Below are positions 25,041 to 35,495 of a stretch of 64,000 nucleotides of DNA, piece after piece. The stretch covers positions 3,590,501-3,654,500 of the forward strand of contig NZ_CP102480.1 of the NCBI RefSeq assembly GCF_024662015.1. Reading direction: 5' to 3'. The notes under the pieces are model-generated. The model did not search any database. It was not told the DNA's origin and saw only the letters and a program-made list of their open reading frames with translations. The stretch is from Nisaea acidiphila. GTDB taxonomy: Bacteria > Pseudomonadota > Alphaproteobacteria > Thalassobaculales > Thalassobaculaceae. Within the stretch, counting starts at the first letter, position 1; each line of letters begins with the position of its first letter. A program made the position numbers and the translations under genes.

Positions 25041-26486
25041 ATGGACGAGAGGACCAGATTCGACAGTTACCCCTACCGCAACCGGTTGAGCGATGTTGTC
25101 GCCTGGGAGCCGCTGGATATCGGCCCCGAAGCAAGTCTTGCCGAAGCGGCGGCGGCAATGTCGGCGCGCGATGTCGGCTCGATCCTCGTCCGTGGCTCCG
25201 GCGGTTGCCATGAAGGTATCCTGACAGAGCGGGATATCATGCGCCTTGTCGCGGCCGGAAAGTCCCCGGGAATTCCGGTTTCAGAAGTGATGTCGTCGCC
25301 GGTCCAGGCTCTTCCGGCCGACACGCTGATCTACAAGGCCATGGGGCGGATGGAACGCCTCGGCATCCGTCATCTCGCCGTCACCGACGCGGAAGGCCGG
25401 ATTATCGGCGTGGTGTCGCTCCGGACCATTCTGAAGACCCGGAACACCGCCGCCTTCGCGCTTGGGGACGCGATCGAGTCCGCGCCGGACGCAGCGGCGA
25501 TCGCTGCCGCCCGGACGCGGTTGCCGGCATTGGTGCGTGCGTTGCTGCACGATGCCACACGGGCGACAACCGTCGCCGGCGCGATCAGTGCGGCCATGCG
25601 GGACTCGACAGAGCGGGCCGGTCTCTTGGCGGAAGCCTCGATGGAGCGGGACGGGCTAGGCAAGGCCCCCGCGCCATACGCCCTCCTGGTGCTCGGTAGC
25701 GGCGGACGAGGGGAGAGTCTGCTTTCGCCGGATCAGGATAATGCGGTGATTTTCGACGGCAGCGGCGAGGAGGATGCCTGGTTCGCCGAATGGGGAAAGC
25801 GGCTCGCCGATATTCTGAACGAGGCGGGCGTGCCTTATTGCAATGGCGGTGTGATGGCATCCAATTCGCTCTGGCGCGGAACGCCTGCCGACTGGCGCGA
25901 ACGGGTGGCCGGATGGGTGCGCAGCGGGCGCGGCGAGAGCATCATGAATGTGGATATCTTCTTCGATTTCGCGCCTGTGCTCGGCGATGCGGCGCTTGCG
26001 GCGGCGCTCCGGCACGACGCGGTCGAGGCGGTTTCGCGACAGACGGTGTTCCTCGGCAATCTCGTGCAGCATATCGGCGGGTTCCGGCCGCCGCTCGCCT
26101 GGGACGCCTTCGGGCTGCTGAGCGGCTTCCAGCTGAAGGACGGACGGGTCGATCTGAAGATTGGCGGGACCCTCCCGCTCGTCGCCGCCGCGCGGGTGCT
26201 GGCTCTGCGGCACGGTGTCGAGGCGGTCTCCACAATCGGGCGCCTGAATCAGCTGCGGGAGAAGGGCGTTCTCTCTCCCGGCGACGCCGCCGCCGCCTCG
26301 GAGGCTCTCGAAGCGGTGATGGATGCTATATTGCGCCAGCAACTGGCCGATCTGGAGGACGGTATAGCGCCGTCCTCGAAGATCGATCCTTCCTTGCTGG
26401 ACCGCCGGACCCGCCGCGCCCTGCGGAACCATCTGGCTGTCGTGGATCTGTTGCAGCCGATGGTCCAGGGCGCTGTCAGCGGCTAG
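25041..26486 (+). CDS. CBS-domain / DUF294 nucleotidyltransferase protein
   Basis: The ATG at 25041 with AGGAG upstream gives 481 residues. Residues 25-135 form a CBS pair (LAEAAAAMSARDVGSILV ... ILTERDIMRLVAAGKSPGIPVSEVMSSPV ... GIRHLAVTDAEGRIIGVVSLR). Then comes the DUF294 nucleotidyltransferase motif GSGGRGESLLSPDQDNAVIF, which keeps the GS-G-E and DxD pattern of GlnD-like enzymes, and a C-terminal DUF294 helical region. It may uridylylate or adenylylate a partner in response to an adenine nucleotide bound by the CBS pair. With the exonuclease and next to the symporter it is a recurring but unexplained set. Confidence 0.88.
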   Translation: MDERTRFDSYPYRNRLSDVVAWEPLDIGPEASLAEAAAAMSARDVGSILVRGSGGCHEGILTERDIMRLVAAGKSPGIPVSEVMSSPVQALPADTLIYKAMGRMERLGIRHLAVTDAEGRIIGVVSLRTILKTRNTAAFALGDAIESAPDAAAIAAARTRLPALVRALLHDATRATTVAGAISAAMRDSTERAGLLAEASMERDGLGKAPAPYALLVLGSGGRGESLLSPDQDNAVIFDGSGEEDAWFAEWGKRLADILNEAGVPYCNGGVMASNSLWRGTPADWRERVAGWVRSGRGESIMNVDIFFDFAPVLGDAALAAALRHDAVEAVSRQTVFLGNLVQHIGGFRPPLAWDAFGLLSGFQLKDGRVDLKIGGTLPLVAAARVLALRHGVEAVSTIGRLNQLREKGVLSPGDAAAASEALEAVMDAILRQQLADLEDGIAPSSKIDPSLLDRRTRRALRNHLAVVDLLQPMVQGAVSG

Positions 26487-26553
26487 TTGCCGCCGAGCCC
26501 GCACTTGTCTAAAACTCAGGCCGCAATTCTAAATTCTCGATGGGAGCGGCCCC

Positions 26554-28236
<1,683 letters not shown>

Positions 28237-28261
28237 TCGGATCATCGGACCCTGAAATGCA

Positions 28262-28287
28262 AAACGCCGGCTCTCGAGCCGGCGTTT
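28262..28287. terminator. Bidirectional terminator between ettA and mlaC
   Basis: A perfect 11-bp stem (AAACGCCGGCT / AGCCGGCGTTT) with a CTCG loop lies between the convergent stops. A and T runs on the two feet make it usable from both strands. Confidence 0.85.
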
Positions 28288-28311
28288 CCGTTTTGGCGCT
28301 GTCCTGGACCG

Positions 28312-28935
28312 TCACGCGCGGCGGCGCAGGTTCTCCAGGATTTCTTCCATCTTGACCAGCAGCGAGTCGATCTTCCCGCCGCTGCCGTCGATGACCGCGG
28401 AATACTCGTTACGCTGGGTGATCCCCATGCTTATGCCTTCGATCACAACGTCGACAATCTTGAAGGTTCCGTCATCCTCGATCAGGCGCCAGTCAACCAG
28501 AACGTTGCTGGAGGAATTGGCGGGATCGACGATCCTGCTGCTGACGACGGTGTAGCGTCCTGTTTCCGAGTTTCCGGTGACCTCGAATGTCTGGCCGGAA
28601 TAGGCATCGAACTGGTTCGTATAAGTGAACACGATGCTTTCTTCGAAGAGCTTCAGGTAGGTTTCCCGCTGTTCGGGGCTGGCGCGGCGCCAGTGCTTTC
28701 CGAGCACGAACTGGCCGATCCAGCGCATGTCGAAATTGGCGTTGAGCAGTTTGCGGAATTCCTCACGTCTGGCTTCGCCGACGAGAGACTTGTCGGTCAC
28801 CATGGCGATCGCGGTGTCGCCGAGGGATTCGACGAATTGTTCCGCCGTCTCACCTTTGCTGCCGGCGAAAGCCGGCGCCGCCACCAGAGCGAAGCAGAGC
28901 AGGAAACCGAAGAACGCGCGATGCATTAGCGTCAT
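28312..28935 (-). CDS. mlaC: Phospholipid-binding protein MlaC (Ttg2D family)
   Basis: A 207-residue secreted protein. A signal peptide (FFGFLLCFALVAAPAFA, cut near residue 24) precedes the MlaC/Ttg2 domain: RREEFRKLLNANFDMRWIGQFVLGKHWRRASPEQRETYLKLFEESI, then YTVVSSRIV, VDWRLIEDDGTFKIVDVVIEGISMGITQRNEY. MlaC ferries phospholipids through the periplasm between the outer-membrane MlaA and the inner-membrane MlaFEDB complex. Only mlaA and mlaC are present here; the inner-membrane genes must be elsewhere. It is 15 bases after mlaA in one operon. Confidence 0.93.
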   Translation of the reverse strand: MTLMHRAFFGFLLCFALVAAPAFAGSKGETAEQFVESLGDTAIAMVTDKSLVGEARREEFRKLLNANFDMRWIGQFVLGKHWRRASPEQRETYLKLFEESIVFTYTNQFDAYSGQTFEVTGNSETGRYTVVSSRIVDPANSSSNVLVDWRLIEDDGTFKIVDVVIEGISMGITQRNEYSAVIDGSGGKIDSLLVKMEEILENLRRRA

Positions 28936-28950
28936 CGTGATAGCCTCGGA

Positions 28951-29772
28951 TCAGTTCGCGTTCGCCGGAAGTTCGCCGGTCACGGATTGCGGGCGATCCG
29001 ACGGCTCGAAATTCTGGAATTCCTCGCTGCCGTCCGCGGACTGCACGCCTTTCGGCGGTTGACCGTTGCGGATCTCGGATTCGCGACGCTGCAGATAGAT
29101 GGACCGCAGACGTGCGTAATAGTCGACCGACGAGGCCTTGAGATCGTTGATGCCTTCGTAATTCCGGGCCCGGAAATCGACCGCTTCTCCGGTGCCGCGC
29201 GCGATGGTGATCGCGTTCCGCGCGCCCGGTCCGCTGACGAGGTAGGTCAACGGATCGAAGAAGATGTCGACGACCGTGCCCACGATGTCCCGTCCGTTGG
29301 ACGGACCAATCAAAGGCACGACCAGATACGGACCACCGGCGACACCGTAGGAGCCGAGCGTCTGTCCGAAGTCCTCGTCCCGGTAACCCCAGCCGAGACC
29401 GTCACCCCAATCGATCAGGCCCGCTGTCACCGCATTCACGAAAAACTGGCGCGTCGCGCTGCCTGCATTCTCCGTATCGCCCTGGAGCAAACTGTTCGCC
29501 ACGACGACCGGCGACCGCAACCAGAGCAGGAAATTCCGCACCATGTCCTGAATCGGATCCGGCACGGCGTTCTTGTAAACGAAAGCGGTCGGCTGAAGAA
29601 CGATCGTGTCGACCGCATCGTTCATTGCGAAAACCACACGGTTCACGGGCTCGATCGGGTCGTAGACCTGCGGTCCTTCCGTCGCATCCTCCGGAGAGGA
29701 CGCGCAACCCGCGAGCAAAAACAGCACGAGAAAAACGCCGGCTGCGCGATGCATCCGAGACAAAAGTGTCAT
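28951..29772 (-). CDS. mlaA: Outer-membrane lipoprotein MlaA (VacJ)
   Basis: A 273-residue lipoprotein with a lipobox LLAGC near residue 23. The MlaA domain follows: YDPIEPVNRVVFAMNDAVD, RNFLLWLRSPVVVANSLLQGD, TRQFFVNAVTAGLIDWGDGLGW, DFGQTLGSYGVAGGPYLVVPLIGPSNGRDIVGTVVD. MlaA removes phospholipids from the outer leaflet of the outer membrane and passes them to MlaC, whose gene is directly downstream. The last 50 residues are polar and low in complexity. Confidence 0.95.
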   Translation of the reverse strand: MTLLSRMHRAAGVFLVLFLLAGCASSPEDATEGPQVYDPIEPVNRVVFAMNDAVDTIVLQPTAFVYKNAVPDPIQDMVRNFLLWLRSPVVVANSLLQGDTENAGSATRQFFVNAVTAGLIDWGDGLGWGYRDEDFGQTLGSYGVAGGPYLVVPLIGPSNGRDIVGTVVDIFFDPLTYLVSGPGARNAITIARGTGEAVDFRARNYEGINDLKASSVDYYARLRSIYLQRRESEIRNGQPPKGVQSADGSEEFQNFEPSDRPQSVTGELPANAN

Positions 29773-29940
29773 CTTACCAACCCGTTACCTGTGCGCCCCG
29801 AGAACGCCCGCTCCTGATTCTTTAAGCCGGCAACCGACTGTGCAGAACCCAAACAGCCAGCCCCTCTTCGGCTGACCGTGGATATTAGCTGGTACCACAG
29901 AGGTTTATGCAAAGCCAGTACCCCTCAAATTACGCGTGAT

Positions 29941-29959
29941 TTGTTAACAACGTGTTGTT
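29941..29959. promoter_or_regulatory. Overlapping palindromes in the mlaA upstream region
   Basis: TTGTTAACAA (29941-29950) is a perfect palindrome and overlaps AACAAC-GT-GTTGTT (29946-29959), a 6-bp inverted repeat. The region between the TPR gene stop and the mlaA start (29773-29998) is AT-richer than its surroundings and should hold the mlaA promoter. No regulator can be named. Confidence 0.3.
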
Positions 29960-29998
29960 GCAAAAATATCGCGTTTCCCTTCAGCATGGCACCGCCCG

Positions 29999-31750
29999 CT
30001 ACTTGATCCGCCGCGCCAGGGCGAAAGCGCGGCGATTCCATTCGATCGCGCCGACGGCCTTGTAAAGCCGTCCGGCCTGAATCGCGAAGGCGGCCGCGGC
30101 GGCATTGTCGATATTTATGGAGAGCAGGCCGATCATGAGCAGCGAATCGGCCTCGCTGATATGGTCCGCCGCCTGACGGAAGAGGCCGCGGGCTTCGGCA
30201 TATGCCTGTTGCGCCTGCGAGAGGCGGCCAAGTTGCGATTCGAGATCTCCGATCGCCCTGAGGGCGGCGCCTTCGAGGGCCATTTCGTTCAGGCCGCGAT
30301 ACATCGTGCGCGCCTGGGCAAACGTGACCCGAGCGCGGTCCGGCATTTCCATCAGGACATCGATCTGGCCCATATCCATGAGCGTCTGCGCGGCGTCTCG
30401 CGTGCCGCCGGCATTGCGGTAATGATTCTGCGCCTCCTTCATCACTTCCCGGGCGCCGCGCGTGTTGCCCTTCTGCATTTCGACCCGGCCCTTGCCTTTC
30501 AGTGCGTCTGCCAGGATCGGCAGCTTGTCTCCGCCTTTGGAAAGCTGGATGGCCCGTTCGAAGTTCTGGCGCGAATCTTCCAGCCGACCTGCCATCCGTT
30601 CCATCTCGCCGAGGCCGATAACCAGCCGGGCCTCAAGGCTGTCGTCATTGGACTCGGCCAGCATGGTGCGGGCGACCATCCCTTGAGCGCGGGCGAATTC
30701 GAACCTGATCGGCGCGCGCCTGATATCCCCGCGACCCGCCGTCAGCGCGCTATTTCCGACCCGTCGGGCCGCGTCGCGGAACCGATCCGCGGCATCCAGC
30801 GCGGAGGCCTGCGCGTTGGGACCGCGCTCCAGGCGCCGGAGCACGTCGGTCATGGCCAGCCGGGTCATGCCTTCGCCGATAAAGTCGCCGGTCCGCCGGT
30901 AAAGAGTCAGCGCCCGTTCCAACCGGTTCTGGGCCTCTGCGGTCCGTCGGGTCTGCCGGTCGATCTCCGCCCGGCAATAAAGGGCGTGTGCCTCGCCGCT
31001 GCGGTCGCCGACCTGGCTGAACAGGAAATGGGCGTGGTCGAAAGCCCCGGCGGCCTCGTCCGATTTTGTGAGCTGCATTGCGGCCTCGGCGAGACCGAGA
31101 GCCGCGTTACCTTCGCCGAAACGGACATTGTCGTCTGAGTAGAGACGCGCGGCCTCCGAAAAGGCTTCTCTGGCGCCGTCGAAGCTCTTGCGTTCGATCA
31201 GCAGATAGCCTTGCTGCAGCAAGGCATTGGCCATACCCACGCCGCTCTTCGCGTCGCTCGCGGCATTATAGGCGGATTCGTAGCGTTTGGAGGCGTCATC
31301 GTGCTGACCGCGTGCGCGGTCCAGTTTGCCGAGGCTTATCAGGCACTCGACCACGCCGTCGCTGTCCTTTGCTTCCTTGAAGAGGCCGAGCGCCTCCTGG
31401 ACGTTTTCCCGTGCCTCTGAAAACAGCCCGTTCAGCCGGAACCCTTCTCCCTGGGCCCAAAGCCGGCCCGCCATGGCAGCGGGGCCTGTGCTCAGCGTGC
31501 CGCCCGAGCGCATGGCCTGCACGCCGCCGCCGCGTGCGATATCCCGCGAGACCACCCAGTCGGCGATCAGACCGCAGAGCCCGAAGACCGCGATCGTCCC
31601 GGCGACCAGATGCTGGTAATTCGGAGCCTTGCCCAAGGTAAAGAAGTAGCTGGCCATCACCGCGATCGAGGTGAGTGCGATGATCGTCAGCCGCCTTTGC
31701 CAGAGTCCTAGCCGGCCGCGGCGCTTCGCTCTTGTGATCGCGGAACGCAA
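29999..31750 (-). CDS. TPR-repeat protein with N-terminal membrane helices
   Basis: A 583-residue protein. Two hydrophobic stretches at about 20-38 and 48-68 anchor it; the rest is a long run of TPR-like helical pairs (for example GRLWAQGEGFRLNGLFSEARENVQEALGLFKEA, GKLDRARGQHDDASKRYESAYNAA, GLGEMERMAGRLEDSRQNFERAIQLSKGG), about ten or more copies across 95-570. It is most likely a protein-protein scaffold on the inner membrane. There is no enzymatic motif. It stands alone, 100 bases from the SBF-type transporter gene on the same strand. Confidence 0.8.
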   Translation of the reverse strand: MRSAITRAKRRGRLGLWQRRLTIIALTSIAVMASYFFTLGKAPNYQHLVAGTIAVFGLCGLIADWVVSRDIARGGGVQAMRSGGTLSTGPAAMAGRLWAQGEGFRLNGLFSEARENVQEALGLFKEAKDSDGVVECLISLGKLDRARGQHDDASKRYESAYNAASDAKSGVGMANALLQQGYLLIERKSFDGAREAFSEAARLYSDDNVRFGEGNAALGLAEAAMQLTKSDEAAGAFDHAHFLFSQVGDRSGEAHALYCRAEIDRQTRRTAEAQNRLERALTLYRRTGDFIGEGMTRLAMTDVLRRLERGPNAQASALDAADRFRDAARRVGNSALTAGRGDIRRAPIRFEFARAQGMVARTMLAESNDDSLEARLVIGLGEMERMAGRLEDSRQNFERAIQLSKGGDKLPILADALKGKGRVEMQKGNTRGAREVMKEAQNHYRNAGGTRDAAQTLMDMGQIDVLMEMPDRARVTFAQARTMYRGLNEMALEGAALRAIGDLESQLGRLSQAQQAYAEARGLFRQAADHISEADSLLMIGLLSINIDNAAAAAFAIQAGRLYKAVGAIEWNRRAFALARRIK

Positions 31751-31850
31751 ACGCGTTCTCCTTTTCGCAGTCGAGAGGCGGGTATCAAATCGTCAACGCG
31801 GACCCTAATTCAGAAAGTATGCCAATCCGTTAAAGCTCGGCGGCAATGAG

Positions 31851-32807
31851 TCATTTTTTTTCCTGATTTGTCTGTGGTGAGAGTCTCTTTTCGGAAAGGA
31901 ATCGGTAAACCGGCTTCAGCAAGACCGGCAGGATATAAATAGGGAACTGGGCGACAGCGAAGAAAAGGAAAGCTTCGGAACCAAGTGCCGACCCGGCGGC
32001 CGCCATGAAGAGTGCCATATTGCGGTTCCCCGAGCAGAGCGCAATGGCGAGGCGGTTCTCTCTGTCGGTCCAGAAGAAGATCAGGCCTCCGGTGAGCTGC
32101 AGTGCGAGGCTGGCGGCGAACGCGGCGCCGGTATAAAGCAGCACGGTGATCGGATCCTTCTCCAGCCAGGCGCGCACTCCATCCATTACCGAAACCGCGA
32201 AGACCAGCATCAGCAAGACGGCGATACCGTCGATCAGGGCCGATTTTTCCCTCAGCAACGACGGTCCGAGCTTGCGTCTGAGCACGGTTGCGACCAGGGC
32301 GCAGCCGGCGATCATCAGCCCGAGACGCAGGGTAAGCGCGCCGGCCCCGAGTTCCACGTCTAAACCCGTCAGCCAGAACAGCAATCCGGGCAGGACAAAT
32401 GGGAAAGTGAAGGTGGACACGATCATCAGGAAGAGGGCGCCCGCCGCGTCCAGCCCGATGATCAAGGCGATTACCGGCACGGTGACCAGAGGCGGGCTAC
32501 CGCTCCAGATCAGAAGAGGAATGGCGAGCGCTTCCGGCACCTGCATCCACGTCAGGGCGAAGTGGAACAGGCAGGGCGTCACCACCAGCAGCCAGAGGAG
32601 CGCGATCAGGTTGGTTCCCACGCGCCGGCTTGTCCGGCCGAGGGAGGAGGCGTCCGTCCGTGTCATGGCCAGGGTGAGCATGAAGATCACGGTCGGGGCG
32701 AGAAGCGGCTTCGCTACCGTGGCAAGATCGGGAAGGGCCAGTCCGATAAAGACGCCGAGCGCCATGACGAGCGCAGCGCGCCGCCCGAGATATTGCAGGA
32801 TCCTCAC
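31851..32807 (-). CDS. Bile acid:sodium symporter (SBF-like) family transporter
   Basis: A 318-residue membrane protein with nine or ten helices. LLAPTVIFMLTLAMTR near residue 35 and the late ALCSGNRNMALFMAAAG segment near 260 recall the sodium-binding crossover region of SBF-family transporters (ASBT/arsenite-type). The N-terminal FIGLALPDLATVAKPLL start is also typical. The substrate is an unknown organic anion. It is divergent from the thioesterase gene. Confidence 0.75.
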   Translation of the reverse strand: MRILQYLGRRAALVMALGVFIGLALPDLATVAKPLLAPTVIFMLTLAMTRTDASSLGRTSRRVGTNLIALLWLLVVTPCLFHFALTWMQVPEALAIPLLIWSGSPPLVTVPVIALIIGLDAAGALFLMIVSTFTFPFVLPGLLFWLTGLDVELGAGALTLRLGLMIAGCALVATVLRRKLGPSLLREKSALIDGIAVLLMLVFAVSVMDGVRAWLEKDPITVLLYTGAAFAASLALQLTGGLIFFWTDRENRLAIALCSGNRNMALFMAAAGSALGSEAFLFFAVAQFPIYILPVLLKPVYRFLSEKRLSPQTNQEKK

Positions 32808-32854
32808 CGGGGACCGTCCCTTCTGTGCCGTGGCGGGGAAGCAGAATTGCCGCT

Positions 32855-33358
32855 ATGGTCGCGGCTATGGAACCGGCTGATTCGAATAAGTGTTTCGCTT
32901 CGGGCGAACTGACCGTGCCACGTGGCTGGGCGGACTATAACGGGCATATGAATGTTGGCTACTACGTCGTCGCCTTCGACAAGGCCAGCGACATGGTGCT
33001 TGAGCATCTCGGGATCGGGGAGGCTTACCGGTTCGCGGCGGAGGCCTCGGTCTTCGTGCTTGAGGCCCATGTGACCTACGACAGAGAGATCCTTCCCGGC
33101 GACAGACTCCGGTTCACGACCCAGTTCCTCGACCATGACGAAAAGCGGCTCCATCTGTTTCATCGCATGTACCATGCCGATGACGGCTTTCTTGCCGCGA
33201 CCAACGAATTGATGGTCATGCACATGAATTTGAAGACGCGTCGTCCTGCGCCTTTTCCCCCGGAAGTCGGGGCACGGATCGTTGAAATAATGGATCTCCA
33301 AGCAGGACTTCCAAGGCCCGAGGCGGCCGGACGTGTCATCGGTATCCGGCGCCGGTGA
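32855..33358 (+). CDS. Hotdog-fold acyl-CoA thioesterase
   Basis: The start is unclear; ATG at 32855 or 32867 are the candidates and neither has a good ribosome site, while the open frame begins with GTG at 32825. The protein is about 167 residues. VPRGWADYNGHMNVGYYVVAFDKASD is the hotdog thioesterase signature with Asp and Asn-Gly-His in place of the usual D-x-x-G-H; VLEAHVTYDREILPGDRLRFTTQFLDHDEKRLHLFHRMYH is the following strand pair. This resembles the carnitine-operon/betainyl-CoA-type thioesterases. It overlaps the ClC gene start (GTGA). Confidence 0.82.
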   Translation: MVAAMEPADSNKCFASGELTVPRGWADYNGHMNVGYYVVAFDKASDMVLEHLGIGEAYRFAAEASVFVLEAHVTYDREILPGDRLRFTTQFLDHDEKRLHLFHRMYHADDGFLAATNELMVMHMNLKTRRPAPFPPEVGARIVEIMDLQAGLPRPEAAGRVIGIRRR

Positions 33359-35157
33359 GCGGAATGTCTCCAGAAAAAGGCTTGGATCGGTTTTCGAAAT
33401 TGCGGGCGCGGGCCGCTGGAGCGGTCGGCAATGAACAGGTGCTCCTATCGGGACTTGCGGTCGTCGTGGGGGTGGCCGCCGCCTTCGCAGCGGTTCTCTT
33501 CCGCGAGCTGATCGGCCTGGTCCAGGCTGCCTTCTTCGGCTTCGAACACGAGCACGTGGCCTCCGGCGTTGAGGGGCTCGCCTGGTGGCATATCCTGCTC
33601 GCTCCGGCTTTCGGGGGGCTGCTGGTCGGGCTTTATCTCCGTTTCCTGATGCCGGGAGGACGGCCGCAGGGCGTGGCCGACGTGATCGAGGCGAACGCGT
33701 TACGCGCGGGGCGCGTTTCCGGGCGTGCCGGCCTGGGTGCGGCGCTTGTCAGCGCGGCATCGATCGGCACCGGCGCATCGGTAGGGCGCGAAGGCCCGGC
33801 GGTCCACCTTGGCGCGACCATCGCGAGCTATATCGGCCGGCGCTTCCGCCTGACCCGGTCGCAATCGCGGACTTTGCTCGGCTGCGGCGTGGCGGCAGCG
33901 GTCGCCGCATCCTTCAACGCGCCCGTCGCGGGCGTGTTCTTCGCGCTTGAAGTGGTTATAGGGCATTACGCGCTGACGGCATTCGCCCCGATCGTGATTG
34001 CGTCCGTCGCCGGAACCATCGTGTCGCGGACCTATTTCGGCGATATTCCGGCCTTTGTCGTGCCGCCACACGAAATTGCCTCCTTCCTCGAGTTTGGTGC
34101 CTTCGCGCTGCTCGGGGTCACCTCGGCCATGGCTGCGATCGCTTTCATGCGGCTGGTCACCGTCGCGCAGACCGTCGCCGAGCGTACCCGCCTGCCACGC
34201 TGGCTGCGGCCGACGGCCGGTGGGTTGATCGTCGGCGCGATCGCCCTGCTTTATCCGGAAATCCTCGGCGTCGGCTACGAGGCGATGGACAATGCATTGA
34301 ATGAGAATTACGCGCTGACCGCCTTGATCGCACTCGCTGTCCTGAAGATCGTCGCAACTGCGATCTCGCTCGGCTTCGGGTTTGGCGGCGGGATATTCAG
34401 CCCGAGCCTCTTTATCGGAGCGATGGTCGGTGGCGCGTTCGGGATCGTGGCGTCGATTCCAAATCCGGATCTCTCATCCGGCCACGGCGCCTATACCCTG
34501 GTCGGCATGGGGGCGGTCTCGGGCGCCGTGCTCGGGGCGCCGATCTCGACAATGCTGATCATTGTCGAGCTTACGGGCGACTACAGGTTGACCATTGCCG
34601 TGATGGTCGCCGTGGTGATCGCCTCTCTTCTTACGCGCACATTTCATGGACCATCACTGTTTCACGACCAATTGGCCGCCCGCGGCATTTCGGTGCGGGG
34701 CGGGCATGATGTCGCCGTCATGAGCGGGATCAGGGTGGACAGTCTTGTCCGCGACGACGTTGTAACGGTCCGGGCCGATGCGGATGTCGATGCTGTCCGG
34801 TCGGCGTTGCTCGCCGCCGCCGGAGGCGTGGTTTTCGCCGTAGACGAAGAGCGCAGGCTTGTCGGGACCGTTACGCTCGCGACGCTCGGCAAGGACGTTT
34901 TCTCATCGCCGGAGGGGCGGAGCTTTTCGTTGGAAGACGCTATCGACCGGTCGCGGCCGGTATTGGTGCTGAACGACGAACTCGGACCCGCGATCGATCA
35001 GTTCGGTGCGGTTCGGGATGGAATACTCCCGGTTGTGCGCAGCCGTGACCTGCCGGTCCTGGCCGGTCGCCTGGAAGAAACCGAGGTCATGCGCGCCTAC
35101 AACCAGGCATTGGAGCGACTGCGTGACGAGGAGCATGGGGACAGCGGCAGGCAATAA
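33355..35157 (+). CDS. ClC-type chloride channel/transporter with C-terminal CBS domains
   Basis: A 600-residue ClC protein. The gating glutamate is Glu146 in GREGPAVHLGA; NAPVAGVFFALEVV and GFGFGGGIFSPSLFIGA are the other filter motifs. The GSGIP loop of classical ClC is replaced by PQGVA around residues 104-108, so the central Ser that binds the anion is missing. The C-terminal 150 residues contain a CBS pair (MSGIRVDSLVRDDVVTVRADADVDAVRSAL ... VGTVTLATLG) that may sense nucleotides. The GTG start at 33355 overlaps the thioesterase stop; ATG at 33364 is the alternative. Confidence 0.9.
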   Translation: MSGMSPEKGLDRFSKLRARAAGAVGNEQVLLSGLAVVVGVAAAFAAVLFRELIGLVQAAFFGFEHEHVASGVEGLAWWHILLAPAFGGLLVGLYLRFLMPGGRPQGVADVIEANALRAGRVSGRAGLGAALVSAASIGTGASVGREGPAVHLGATIASYIGRRFRLTRSQSRTLLGCGVAAAVAASFNAPVAGVFFALEVVIGHYALTAFAPIVIASVAGTIVSRTYFGDIPAFVVPPHEIASFLEFGAFALLGVTSAMAAIAFMRLVTVAQTVAERTRLPRWLRPTAGGLIVGAIALLYPEILGVGYEAMDNALNENYALTALIALAVLKIVATAISLGFGFGGGIFSPSLFIGAMVGGAFGIVASIPNPDLSSGHGAYTLVGMGAVSGAVLGAPISTMLIIVELTGDYRLTIAVMVAVVIASLLTRTFHGPSLFHDQLAARGISVRGGHDVAVMSGIRVDSLVRDDVVTVRADADVDAVRSALLAAAGGVVFAVDEERRLVGTVTLATLGKDVFSSPEGRSFSLEDAIDRSRPVLVLNDELGPAIDQFGAVRDGILPVVRSRDLPVLAGRLEETEVMRAYNQALERLRDEEHGDSGRQ

Positions 35158-35495
35158 TGATTGTCGACCCCGAAAAGGACGACGGGGTGCCTCCATTCAC
35201 CCGTTGGGGACAAGTGATGGATTGGCACCCCGTCTACCGTTTGTCGCGACCATTTGGGACCGGCTCTTGAAAGGTGCGACAACGGATCCGTATCTCTAAT
35301 AACGCAATGCTCGGACCGTCTGTGATAAAGCTATTCCAAACCGCTCTTTTGACAATGTATCCGGGGCTGCTCCGACGGAAAAACTCCAAACCTCTGGGTC
35401 CGACCGCCTTCAGCCGAATGTAAATCTGAATTTACTAAAACTTTGTTAAAGGGCGAGAGGCTTGGCAAGCTCTTTCCGAATCTGCGTTGGATTGT
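35158..35495. other. Non-coding interval between the ClC and UvrD genes
   Basis: No supported reading frame. It contains an 11-bp perfect inverted repeat (35181-35191 and 35224-35234) at the ClC end and an AT-richer stretch from about 35400 to 35450 that may carry the promoter of the helicase gene. Nothing else stands out. Confidence 0.5.
35181..35234. terminator. Long-loop inverted repeat after the ClC gene
   Basis: GACGGGGTGCC and GGCACCCCGTC pair perfectly across a 32-base spacer, 23 bases after the ClC stop. No T tract follows, so termination is possible but not shown; a regulatory RNA structure is an alternative. Confidence 0.35.
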
